Shown here: positions 27,483 to 35,822 of the stretch, one piece after another
How the letters are laid out: every line of letters begins with the position of its first letter
How positions within the stretch are numbered: position 1 is the stretch's first letter
NCBI GenBank assembly: GCA_964406005.1
Contig: CAYOPZ010000002.1
Location: 124,001 to 188,000 of the forward strand
Reading direction: 5' to 3'
Length of the DNA: 64,000 bases
Source: CAYOPZ01 sp964406005
Lineage (GTDB): Bacteria > Bacteroidota > Bacteroidia > Bacteroidales > SM23-62
Position numbers and translations under genes: made by a program
The notes under the pieces: generated by a model
The model's input: only the letters and a program-made list of their open reading frames with translations
Databases searched by the model: none
What the model was told of the DNA's origin: nothing

Positions 27483-28865
27483 TTACTTCAAGTGTTCCAA
27501 AAGTCTGACAGAGGCTTTCCCGGGATCCGTTTCCCTCTCCAGGATGATTCCCCCCGGGATCCCGAAATCCTCGAGCGTATCACTGCCCGTCGAAAGCAGC
27601 AGCCTTAATTCCAGCGGTTTTGTCCTTCCGTACCCGGGAGCCTTCAGAAGGTCCATTACCTTGGACCTGAGCCACGCCCTGTTCTTATTCTCATAGAATA
27701 CCACCGAGGCATCGCAATCCCGCAGGTTCCTCTTGTGCTCCTTCAGAAGATCTTTATGGGCAAAATCAAGCCGGGCAACACTTATGCCTTTTCCCGAAAG
27801 TCGCCCGGCCAGTTCACCGGCCTTCTGTTCGTCCGGTTTCTGGTAAATGATATAAACCTGCTTCTGTCCGGCCCGGCCTTTATCCCGGGGGATGGCCGCA
27901 AGATCATCGTCCTTCTTTAATCTTTTAATTATCAGAGTCTTGAATAACTCAAGAGGCGTCTGCACAATCTCTGTCCTGTGAAGTTTTTCAATGTTCCGTT
28001 GCAGGCCGTTCACAAAATCCGCCTGCCTGTTGTCCGAAGGCTTGAAATCCGGGTCTATCCAGACCAGCCTGCTCAATCCCGTCAGCGCGGAAAGCTTTTC
28101 ATCCTTTTCCACGGACTCGAGATATTCGCCGATATACCTGACCTGGAGTTCGGTGATGGAACAGGATTCTCCGCTCACTTCATCTCCATACCGGTCGCCC
28201 AGCAAATGAACGGCGAGCCGTGAGGCTCCCGCTTCTTTCTGAATACTTGATTTCAGATCTGCCGGGGAGGCAAGCAGGTCTGTATCGGGTACGACACTGT
28301 AACCGTGCTCCATCAATTCCCTGCGAATCACGTCACGGTATGAAAACATATCTGTTTCCGCCTGCGCCAGGTATATGCTGCCGGCCCCCCCCCTGCCGGA
28401 CCGGATGTAATCCAGGACAAGGTCAAGCAGCTTCGACCAGTACAACGGCTGCCCCTCATCAATCAGTTCCGCTTCTCCTTCTTCTGTTGCAGGCCGGATA
28501 AAATCAAACGAGCGGCTTTTGCCCCGGATTCCCTTCAGCGAATCCCTGATCCCCGATGAAGTGTTGACCAGGATCACTTCCCTGTTTCCGTCCCCGCTTC
28601 CGGCGGCCGTATCTTCGACCTGTTTCATGAAGGCATTGTCGGAAAGCCAGCTATGATGCAGGATGATCAGTGTGAGACCTCCGTTTTCGGGCAGTTTCCC
28701 GGCATCCTTGCTTTTGGGTGTCAGGACCGAAACGTCTCTCATACCGGAAGCATACCTGGAGGAGACCAGTTTCAGATTTCCGGCAAATTGCTTTATCCAC
28801 TTTTCGGATGGCCCGGATTTAAGGTCATCAGGCCGCAGTAATAAAATCTGTTGTCCCGGTTTCAT
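27483..28865 (-). CDS. TIR-like protein (nSTAND-associated), possibly three tandem TIR-like domains
   Basis: 460 residues from the ATG at 28865, which lies 10 bases after the phosphatase stop; an upstream in-frame start would overlap that gene. The middle domain (about 163-320) has SIYLAQAETDMFSYRDVIRR, HGYSVVPDTDLL and ASRLAVHLLGDRYG, matching the TIR/DUF4062-like domain often encoded next to nSTAND1-WD40 proteins. The C-terminal domain (about 335-460; KQVYIIYQKPDEQKAGELAG, CDASVVFYENKNRAW) repeats the same strand-helix order. The N-terminal 135 residues (QILLLRP..., LTLIILHHSWLSDN) may be a third, diverged copy. Whether a NAD-cleaving Glu is kept is not decidable by eye, so it may be an enzyme or a scaffold. 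Confidence 0.75.
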   Translation of the reverse strand: MKPGQQILLLRPDDLKSGPSEKWIKQFAGNLKLVSSRYASGMRDVSVLTPKSKDAGKLPENGGLTLIILHHSWLSDNAFMKQVEDTAAGSGDGNREVILVNTSSGIRDSLKGIRGKSRSFDFIRPATEEGEAELIDEGQPLYWSKLLDLVLDYIRSGRGGAGSIYLAQAETDMFSYRDVIRRELMEHGYSVVPDTDLLASPADLKSSIQKEAGASRLAVHLLGDRYGDEVSGESCSITELQVRYIGEYLESVEKDEKLSALTGLSRLVWIDPDFKPSDNRQADFVNGLQRNIEKLHRTEIVQTPLELFKTLIIKRLKKDDDLAAIPRDKGRAGQKQVYIIYQKPDEQKAGELAGRLSGKGISVARLDFAHKDLLKEHKRNLRDCDASVVFYENKNRAWLRSKVMDLLKAPGYGRTKPLELRLLLSTGSDTLEDFGIPGGIILERETDPGKASVRLLEHLK

Positions 28866-28875
28866 AGGAATTCGC

Positions 28876-30924
28876 TTAAATCCTGATGCCGATGACCAGG
28901 ATGTCATCCACCTGCTGAGCTTCTCCCATCCAGTCCTTGATGGTATTCATCAGGGCTTCTTTCTGTTCTGCCATAGGCTTTTTATTTATTTCCAGCAACA
29001 TACTCCTGAATCTTTTGGTCATGAACTTTTTGTTTTTAGGTCCGCCGAACTGGTCTGCATAACCATCTGAAAATATATATAACACGTCGTCTTTTTTGAG
29101 TTCGACCTTATGGTTCTGGAATTTGTTGAGTTCCTCGCCCACAAAAGCGCCTACCGGGAATTTATCCCCGGGTACCTGGATCAGTTCATTGTCACGGACA
29201 TGGTACAGGGGATTGAAGGCCCCGGCATATTCCAGTACTTTCTTGTCAAAATCAATGCTTATCAGTGCGATATCCATCCCGTCCTTTACGGATATTTCCG
29301 TGCGGGTCTGCCTGAGGGTATCGGTCACGCCTTTGTTCAGGCTGTCAAGAATGTCGGAAGGTTGTACGGCTTCAACCACATTGACGGCATAGTTCAGCCT
29401 GTCATGCCCTACGATTGACATAAAGGCTCCCGGCACACCATGGCCTGTGCAGTCGACCGCTGCAATATACACCTTGCTTTTATTGTGGCTTACCCAGTAG
29501 AAATCCCCGCTGACAATATCCTTGGGCAGGTACAGAATGAAATTATCGGCGAACAGGCGTTTGACATATTCATCGGGCGGCAGAATGGCATTCTGTATTC
29601 TTTTCGCATAACGTATGCTGTCTTCAATATGCCTGTTCTTTTCTTCAATCTCGGAATAGGCCTTGGTAAGACTGGCATTGGCATCGGAGAGCATATTTCT
29701 CTGTTCCTCGAGCGAATCCCGCTGAGCGGCTATTTCCTCTTTCTGCTTTTCTATCTCAGCCGTTCTTTCACGTACCTTCTGTTCCAGTTCATTGTAGTAC
29801 TCTTCCAGCTGTGAGATCATAATATTGAACTTCTCCGACAGCCTTGTGATCTCATTATTCCCCGATACTTCCGCTCTTTCATTCAGATGCCCGTCCGTAA
29901 TACGGTTCACATTCGTGACCAGTTTTTTAATCGGGTCTGTAATTACCCTTGTCTTGCGATACAGGAGAACCAGGACGACAGCAAGTGTCAAACCGAAGAT
30001 CAGGATGAACTTGAACATTTCCCGGCGGAGTTTCCTTCTTTCCCCCGAGTAGTCCGATACGATCCGGACCACCCCTCCGGCATACAGGTCCGTATTCTTA
30101 CGCGGCATGAAGATATAATCATACTTCAGCCTGACCCCTCCTTCCTTCTCCTCGAAGCCTTCCACGTCCTGATTTTCGAGAACCCTCCGGTAGATATCCC
30201 TGTGATCCTCTTTCAACTGTACATCCCCGTTCAGCGAAAAAGGAATGTCCGAACCTATGAACAGGTCAATGGACTGAATGCTGGGTTGTTTTTCAGCCAG
30301 CTCGTTCAGCCTGTTCTTGATCATCTGGATGATTTCATCCGCCCTGGAGGAGTAAATCCCCAGTTCAATGATATAGCGCCTGTCGAGCGTGGCGTGGTAG
30401 GTGAATTTCTTCAGCCTCCTTGTGCTGTTTTCCATGGCAAACCTCTCGCTCAGGTAGCTCCCGTTCTCAAGAACCCCCAGTAAAAGGTTCTTGTGCTCTA
30501 CGCCAAAATCAAACAGGTTCAGGCCCATATCCGGGGTAAAAGTCGTGTTTACAACGATTCCCTCTTTGCTGATCACATAGATATCCTCGAAATCCGGATT
30601 CATGATAAGCTGTCTGCGTATCTGGTTCAGATCGGCCGTTTCAATGTTCCGTGTATCCCTGAAGATTTCATTGACAAGCTGGTTGCTGATGTCTTCCATA
30701 CGCTTGTTCAGCTCATTCTCCAGTATCTCAAGCGCCATATCCTGCAGTTCGAAAATATGCGTAATCTCATCCGAAATGATAAGATTTTTATCTTCATTCG
30801 ATTTGATGAGTATGTTTTTCGTATTCCGGTAATTCAGGAATCCCAGAACAACAAGGGCAAGTACGGCCGGTGATACCACATTGAATATGAGCTGCCTGAA
30901 AATCGTTGTCTGCTTTTCTGCCAT
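28876..30924 (-). CDS. membrane sensor PP2C/SpoIIE-type protein phosphatase with HAMP domain
   Basis: 682 residues. Membrane helix at about 12-31, a periplasmic sensor region (about 35-300), a second helix (KFILIFGLTLAVVLVLLY), HAMP (ITDPIKKLVTNVNRI), a coiled coil rich in Glu and Gln, and a C-terminal SpoIIE/PP2C domain of about 240 residues. The metal-binding acidic motifs are all present: PKDIVSGDFYWV, VDCTGHGVPGAFMS, FSDGYADQFGG and the final QVDDILVIGIRI. Known: such phosphatases dephosphorylate Ser/Thr of STAS or SiaC-like partner proteins. The layout is that of Pseudomonas SiaA. It should read an outside signal and act on a cytosolic phosphoprotein; the SiaC-like protein at 58647-59021 is a candidate substrate (inference). 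The TIR-like gene follows 10 bases later. Confidence 0.9.
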   Translation of the reverse strand: MAEKQTTIFRQLIFNVVSPAVLALVVLGFLNYRNTKNILIKSNEDKNLIISDEITHIFELQDMALEILENELNKRMEDISNQLVNEIFRDTRNIETADLNQIRRQLIMNPDFEDIYVISKEGIVVNTTFTPDMGLNLFDFGVEHKNLLLGVLENGSYLSERFAMENSTRRLKKFTYHATLDRRYIIELGIYSSRADEIIQMIKNRLNELAEKQPSIQSIDLFIGSDIPFSLNGDVQLKEDHRDIYRRVLENQDVEGFEEKEGGVRLKYDYIFMPRKNTDLYAGGVVRIVSDYSGERRKLRREMFKFILIFGLTLAVVLVLLYRKTRVITDPIKKLVTNVNRITDGHLNERAEVSGNNEITRLSEKFNIMISQLEEYYNELEQKVRERTAEIEKQKEEIAAQRDSLEEQRNMLSDANASLTKAYSEIEEKNRHIEDSIRYAKRIQNAILPPDEYVKRLFADNFILYLPKDIVSGDFYWVSHNKSKVYIAAVDCTGHGVPGAFMSIVGHDRLNYAVNVVEAVQPSDILDSLNKGVTDTLRQTRTEISVKDGMDIALISIDFDKKVLEYAGAFNPLYHVRDNELIQVPGDKFPVGAFVGEELNKFQNHKVELKKDDVLYIFSDGYADQFGGPKNKKFMTKRFRSMLLEINKKPMAEQKEALMNTIKDWMGEAQQVDDILVIGIRI

Positions 30925-30939
30925 TGTTTTCCTTAAAAT

Positions 30940-33900
30940 TTATGATGCCGCTGCACGGGTCAGTTTCCCGGTCCTGTTCTGCTGTTCCTTCGCCCACCGG
31001 TACATGGCCTGGGCCAGTTCTTCGTAATCGAAAATGAGTTCATCCAGCTGTTCCTGTGTCAATATATACAATAGCGATGCCCTGTCCGCATCAATGAATA
31101 TCGTGTCTTTTTCCGCCACCATGAAGGGTAGCATACCTGTCATATCATTGTCGGTAAGTCTGGCAAACTCCTTGTCGTTCAGCCTGAGTCTCACATCTCC
31201 CTGCTTCACCATGGCCAGGCCCGTTCCGCCGTCCTGCCCCGCAATTTGCACCTTTTCTCCCCTGGCGACATCCCTCTTTGCCAGTTTTGTGGCGATCCGG
31301 TAATGCAGGACCGGGGGCAGGCCGGCAAACCATGGGTTCTTTTTCACAAAGGCTATCCTGTGCCAGATCATGTCCTCCCGTTCTTCACCCGTTCCCATTG
31401 CGATCTTCATAAGCCGGTCCCTTTTCCCGGACGGCAGTCTTTCGAGGACAGACTGCAGGACACCGGCATCAAGTGCGCCCGTCTGTACTGCAGCCAGTTC
31501 ACTCAGGAGATCATCCGGATTAAAGATCTGGGCCAGCAGGTCGTTGGTTACGGAAATCCCTTTCAGGTCCCCGAGTGCGTCAATGGCGCAGGCCTTGGTG
31601 ACAGGATTGACCATGTTGGGATCCCTGTTGATCAGCCCCAGAAGCAGTTCATAGGGTTCCGGAATGGACACCGGGAATTCCACCTGTAATTGCTTTATTT
31701 TCTCAACCGTGGAGGTATCATCAAGTACGGGAAAAAGAACCGGCTTGATCTCATCGGCGACAAAAATGTCAAGCAGCTCTATGGCAAATCCGATACCTTC
31801 GGTGGTCCCCGATTCAAGGTTTTCCCGGATATGATGAATGGATTTCGGATCATAGGCCAGGGACAACAGGAGGTAGAGATGATCCTGTGCATCTTTCAAC
31901 TCTTCCCCGACGGCTTCTGCGAGCAGGCGGCTCATTGTATTTTCCTGTATCGTATAATGCGCGGCAAGATACCATGCGATCTGCCGGACGGCAGATCCTA
32001 TTCCTTCAAGAATGGCCGGAAGTACCTGCTCGTCAGCCTGGTATCCCAGCTCCTTCAATGCCTTCAGGGCATAAGCCTCCACCTCCCTGTTCTGGTAATT
32101 GATCTTGTTCAGCAGGGAAGCCTTTGCAGCCTCCCCTCCTGTCTTTCCGAGAATCCTTGTGACACGGTTGAGCGTCTGCTGCCGGATGCCCGTTTTGTAA
32201 TACGACTGCTCAAGCTGTTCCACGGCTCCTTCCCCGATCTGTACAAGCGCATCAAAAGCCTGCCTGTAATACGGTGTCGACAAAAAGTCGATCAATACGG
32301 GAACGGTTTCCCCGACCTTCCAGGTACTGGCTGCCTGGATGGCGAGGTTTCTTACCGCCGGGTCAGGATCCCTCAGAAGGGTATTGAGCGCGGCATGGTG
32401 ATTAAATTTCTCAGTTTCAAGCAACAGCATTCCTGCTGCCATCCTGTCCTGCCGGGAAGCGGATTTTGCAAGCAGCAGCATTTCATCCGCGGACAGCGTC
32501 TTCTTTCCGGCTTTGCCGGTCCTGTCCAGGATATCCCCTGCAAGCGCCATATTTTCCTTTGACTTTTCTCCTTTGATCCTGTCAAGCAATGCTTTACCGG
32601 TCACGGGAACGTTCTGTTCGAATATCTTTCTCAGTGAGATCCTCCGGATCTTCTGCGAGGAGCTTTCCAGAAGCTTTGCCAGTGCACTTTTAAAACCTGC
32701 AAAATCTATCCTTTCGATGAAGCTCAGAGCGCTGACCACCGTGGGTTCCGAGTCATGCGCCATGGCTCCCTGCAAAAGGCTGCGTAAATCTTCCTGTCCG
32801 GATATTTCTTCCGATTGACGGAACCTGGCAAGGGATTGGTTCAGGGAGTTCCTGTAGGCGTTGTACAGCCTGAAGGAGACAACAGCCCAGGCGATCAGGA
32901 TCCCGATCAGAAAATAAACGATATGGATCAACCCGAAAAAGCTTATGGCGCCCAGACCTGCAAGTATCAGGCTCGAGATCAGCACGGAAATTTCATTGAT
33001 GGTCCCGTCAATGCGTGCCTGGACATTGTAGCGTATGTTCGCATCCAGAGACTGGTAAAGGATCTTCATGGACGGGGCAACGATGGAATCCTGAAGTGAT
33101 TTGGTAAACAGTTTGCTTACCGAGATGACCAGGAAGAACAGCGTGAAGCTGGCGGCAAGGGCCGAATATCCGAAAAATCCCCCGATCACGGCTGCAACAA
33201 GGGTAAATACCAGGATCAGCAAGGGGGAAACGGCCAGGGTGAACTTCAGACCCCATGTCTTCATCAGCCGGCCGTATACAAAAGTCTTTATAAGGATACT
33301 GAATACCATCAGGGTACCATTGAAATAGCCAAGGAAGGCCGCCAGGTCTATCGGATCAGGGTAATTTTCTTTTGTGACGGAAAGAAATGAATAATGCACG
33401 ATGATGGTAACCGATACGAGCAGGACCGCAAACAGGGACATAAGAGCAATATAACGGCTTTTGAAAAGTGAAAAAAACCTGTTGTCGGTGATTTCTTCGG
33501 CCTGCTGTTCGTCCCCCTCCGTCCGGTCCAGCGAATAACGGTTTGAAATTACAAGCTGTACCAGCAGTGCCACTGAAATACTTACCGCACTGATATAAAG
33601 CAGATCGCGTGTTTCAAACCTCAGGGATAACAGCAGGGGTATTGCATAACTGCTGAGTATGATTCCTATGATCTGCCCGGTATCTATGAGACCGAAAAGG
33701 CGTTTGCCCTGTCTCAGGGTGAAAATCCTGCCGACGGTTCCCCAGAATCCCAGCATGGCGATAAGGTTCAGGGGGCCCATCATGATAAAAACCAGGAAAA
33801 TTTGCAGGTTGCTGTCGGTAAGGGAAAATCCGAGTCTCATCAGAACGGTACCGATCACCACGACAAAAAGATTCAGGATGGCGAAAAGCGAAAATTTTAT

Positions 33901-34131
33901 ACGTGACTGCAGCCAGCTGTACAGACTCGTCAATATGATCCCGATAATTCCGGATACAAGGAAGGCTTTCGGGATCATGGTTGCTTCGAATTCTTCAAGG
34001 AAAAGGGCGGATGCACTGATATCGAATGTTCCGTAAAAGATCCCCAGAAACACGGACTGAAAGATCAGCAGCATTACACTCTCCCCTTCGCCGGTTTCGA
34101 TATTCAATGCTCTGTAGATACCTCTTGCCAT
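30940..34131 (-). CDS. ATP/ADP-translocase-like (NTT) membrane protein fused to HEAT repeats and a cNMP-binding-like domain
   Basis: 1063 residues. Residues about 15-430 form some 12 membrane helices with segments (GRIFTLRQGKRLFGLIDTGQ, FTKSLQDSIVAPSMKILYQS) typical of the NTT/Tlc nucleotide transporter branch of the major facilitator fold. Residues about 445-920 are helical repeats with HEAT-type pairs (LLRDPDPAVRNLAIQAAST). The end (about 930-1040; GEKVQIAGQDGGTGLAMVKQ, GDVRLRL) looks like a degenerate cyclic-nucleotide-binding fold. NTT-HEAT fusions are known from free-living bacteria; their substrate is unsettled, so nucleotide import should not be assumed. It opens the seven-gene block; the phosphatase gene begins 15 bases after its stop. 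Confidence 0.82.
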   Translation of the reverse strand: MARGIYRALNIETGEGESVMLLIFQSVFLGIFYGTFDISASALFLEEFEATMIPKAFLVSGIIGIILTSLYSWLQSRIKFSLFAILNLFVVVIGTVLMRLGFSLTDSNLQIFLVFIMMGPLNLIAMLGFWGTVGRIFTLRQGKRLFGLIDTGQIIGIILSSYAIPLLLSLRFETRDLLYISAVSISVALLVQLVISNRYSLDRTEGDEQQAEEITDNRFFSLFKSRYIALMSLFAVLLVSVTIIVHYSFLSVTKENYPDPIDLAAFLGYFNGTLMVFSILIKTFVYGRLMKTWGLKFTLAVSPLLILVFTLVAAVIGGFFGYSALAASFTLFFLVISVSKLFTKSLQDSIVAPSMKILYQSLDANIRYNVQARIDGTINEISVLISSLILAGLGAISFFGLIHIVYFLIGILIAWAVVSFRLYNAYRNSLNQSLARFRQSEEISGQEDLRSLLQGAMAHDSEPTVVSALSFIERIDFAGFKSALAKLLESSSQKIRRISLRKIFEQNVPVTGKALLDRIKGEKSKENMALAGDILDRTGKAGKKTLSADEMLLLAKSASRQDRMAAGMLLLETEKFNHHAALNTLLRDPDPAVRNLAIQAASTWKVGETVPVLIDFLSTPYYRQAFDALVQIGEGAVEQLEQSYYKTGIRQQTLNRVTRILGKTGGEAAKASLLNKINYQNREVEAYALKALKELGYQADEQVLPAILEGIGSAVRQIAWYLAAHYTIQENTMSRLLAEAVGEELKDAQDHLYLLLSLAYDPKSIHHIRENLESGTTEGIGFAIELLDIFVADEIKPVLFPVLDDTSTVEKIKQLQVEFPVSIPEPYELLLGLINRDPNMVNPVTKACAIDALGDLKGISVTNDLLAQIFNPDDLLSELAAVQTGALDAGVLQSVLERLPSGKRDRLMKIAMGTGEEREDMIWHRIAFVKKNPWFAGLPPVLHYRIATKLAKRDVARGEKVQIAGQDGGTGLAMVKQGDVRLRLNDKEFARLTDNDMTGMLPFMVAEKDTIFIDADRASLLYILTQEQLDELIFDYEELAQAMYRWAKEQQNRTGKLTRAAAS

Positions 34132-34527
34132 GCGGTTTGGATTGCCATCAGGATTTTGTTAGATACAAATCATTTAACTGCATAGGTCACAGTACTTTCA
34201 CTTGAGCTGAAATAATTTTTCAAGATATGAAAATTCTAATAATTTGAATCCTCATTTGCAATCAATCTTTATGGAATGTTGCCGGATCGCAGATCGTACT
34301 GTTTTGATCATGCTTTGAATTCAGGGGAGGAATCAATGATTGTAATTCTGTAAATGACTGTTAATATGTATATTATATCCGGAGCATTCCGCATTTGCAT
34401 TTTTCCTTTTTTTTACAATGCCCTAATAAATAAATGGATGGCATTCGTTTACGATAATTTGCACTTGGCCATTTAATTGGGCCCTTTATATAAAATTTTG
34501 GTTATTTTTAAGTGGTAATTCCATGGC
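34132..34527. other. AT-rich divergent intergenic region
   Basis: 396 bases without a convincing gene, between the divergent seven-gene block and the queuosine precursor transporter gene. It is clearly richer in A+T than its surroundings and must hold the promoters of both. An inverted repeat AATGCC (34417-34422) / GGCATT (34440-34445) with a 17-base spacer lies about 80 bases before the transporter start; it could be an operator or RNA hairpin. No exact TAnnTTTG box was found on either strand close to the two starts, and no tRNA or convincing riboswitch was seen. Confidence 0.6.
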
Positions 34528-35316
34528 ATGATTGACCTCGGCGACAAGGTTGAGCCCCACATACACAGAAGGCGCGAAGTCGTCTTTATCATCTTTGCAG
34601 GGATGTTCCTGGGCACTCTTGCAATACTGAACATACTCGGGCTCTCAAGACAAATCGACTTTTCTTTCAGCGTACTCGGACTGCATATTCCCTTCGTGGT
34701 ATTTGTGGGTGTGCTTCCCTATCCCATCACCTTTCTCTGCACGGATTTCATCAGTGAACTGTTCGGGAGAAGACGTGCCAACACGGTTGTATGGGTCGGA
34801 TTGCTTTTGAACATTTGGGTCATTTTCATCATGTGGGTCGGAGGGGCGCTTCCCCCCCGGCCCGAGTTCATGGATAACGGTCTGCCCGCAATCGATGATC
34901 CCGCGAGGATCTTTTACCAGCTCCGCCGGTGGACCGTCAGTGCCACCATTGCTTCGATGATCGCTTACCTGACCGCACAGTTTGTCGATGTTCATATTTT
35001 CCATACCATCAAAAGGCTTACAAAGGGGAAAATGCTCTGGCTGAGGAACAACGGATCGACGTTGACCAGCCAGATGGTGGATTCCATCGCAGTGATCACA
35101 ATCACCTATTTCACCGCCAGAAACGCGATCCAGATCTCTCCGGGTGAAACGGCTGTCCACGGAATCATAATCCTGATCCTCTCAAACTATGTGTTCAAGA
35201 TGGTCTCGGCGCTTCTTGATACGATACCTTTCTACATCGGCACCATATTCTTTTCCAGATACCTCCAGATCGATACGCTGAAAGGTTACCGGGGGGAAAC
35301 CGCGGATAAGTACTAA
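34528..35316 (+). CDS. yhhQ: queuosine precursor transporter (YhhQ/VUT family)
   Basis: 262 residues with six to seven membrane helices; inner-membrane ECF-S-like carrier for preQ0/preQ1 or queuine. Family blocks seen: ILNILGLSRQIDFSF, GVLPYPITFLCTDFISELFG with the conserved Pro-(I/V)-(T)-F-x-x-(T/S)-D-x-x-x-E motif, and TSQMVDSIAVITITYF near the C-terminus (the usual D-T/S-x-V-F region). The N-terminal 18 residues are charged and cytosolic. Its last 4 bases overlap the end of the convergent aroK gene. Confidence 0.9.
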   Translation: MIDLGDKVEPHIHRRREVVFIIFAGMFLGTLAILNILGLSRQIDFSFSVLGLHIPFVVFVGVLPYPITFLCTDFISELFGRRRANTVVWVGLLLNIWVIFIMWVGGALPPRPEFMDNGLPAIDDPARIFYQLRRWTVSATIASMIAYLTAQFVDVHIFHTIKRLTKGKMLWLRNNGSTLTSQMVDSIAVITITYFTARNAIQISPGETAVHGIIILILSNYVFKMVSALLDTIPFYIGTIFFSRYLQIDTLKGYRGETADKY

Positions 35317-35813
35317 CCATTCAGCAGGCCGACCAGCTCATCTGCATCCCTTTTCGATCCGTCGACGATATGGTCTGCCTGCATGTAAAAGGCTTCCCGT
35401 TCTGCCAGCTTTGACCGGATGAACTTCATAAGTTCCTTTTCAGAGAGTTCCCTTATGAGAGGACGTTTGGCCTGCCGTGTTTTCAGCCTCTCGAACAACA
35501 AGGACGGATCCATTTTCAGATATACGGATGTGCCATGCCTTTTTATAAGATCCATGTTCCCCTCCCCGCAGGGCACTCCCCCTCCGGTGGCCACTACGAG
35601 GTCATCCTTGCGGACCAGCTTTTCAAGCAGCCTGCGTTCCATTTTCCTGAATTTGGCTTCCCCTTTTTTCCTGAAGATCTTCCGGACCGGCATGCCTGTC
35701 TTCTTTTCAATGCAATCGTCCATGTCAACGAAGGTATATCCGAGTTTCCGGGCAAGTTTCCTGCCCGTTGCGGATTTCCCCGAGCCCATAAAGCCTATCA
35801 GGAAAACAATCAT
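35313..35813 (-). CDS. aroK: shikimate kinase
   Basis: 166 residues, normal length. It phosphorylates shikimate with ATP in aromatic amino-acid synthesis. Walker A GFMGSGKSATG lies at 7-17. The shikimate site includes DMDDCIEKKTG, with the two Asp residues, FRKMERRLL and ATGGGVPC. LID arginine lies in the TRQAKRPLIRE stretch. It is 9 bases after parC in the same direction, so parE-parC-aroK could be one transcript. Confidence 0.95.
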   Translation of the reverse strand: MIVFLIGFMGSGKSATGRKLARKLGYTFVDMDDCIEKKTGMPVRKIFRKKGEAKFRKMERRLLEKLVRKDDLVVATGGGVPCGEGNMDLIKRHGTSVYLKMDPSLLFERLKTRQAKRPLIRELSEKELMKFIRSKLAEREAFYMQADHIVDGSKRDADELVGLLNG

Positions 35814-35822
35814 GGGAAGATT

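Noticed and set aside
30940..34131. Reading the NTT-like protein as proof of an intracellular energy parasite
   Set aside because: The window has full nucleotide, lipid and cofactor synthesis genes, and NTT-HEAT fusions occur in free-living bacteria.
34380..34527. preQ1 riboswitch before the queuosine precursor transporter gene
   Set aside because: I looked for the short stem with a C-rich 3' side and an A-rich CTAA-type tail; CCCTAATAAATAAA is vaguely similar but no consistent stem-pseudoknot could be drawn. A covariance-model search would settle it.
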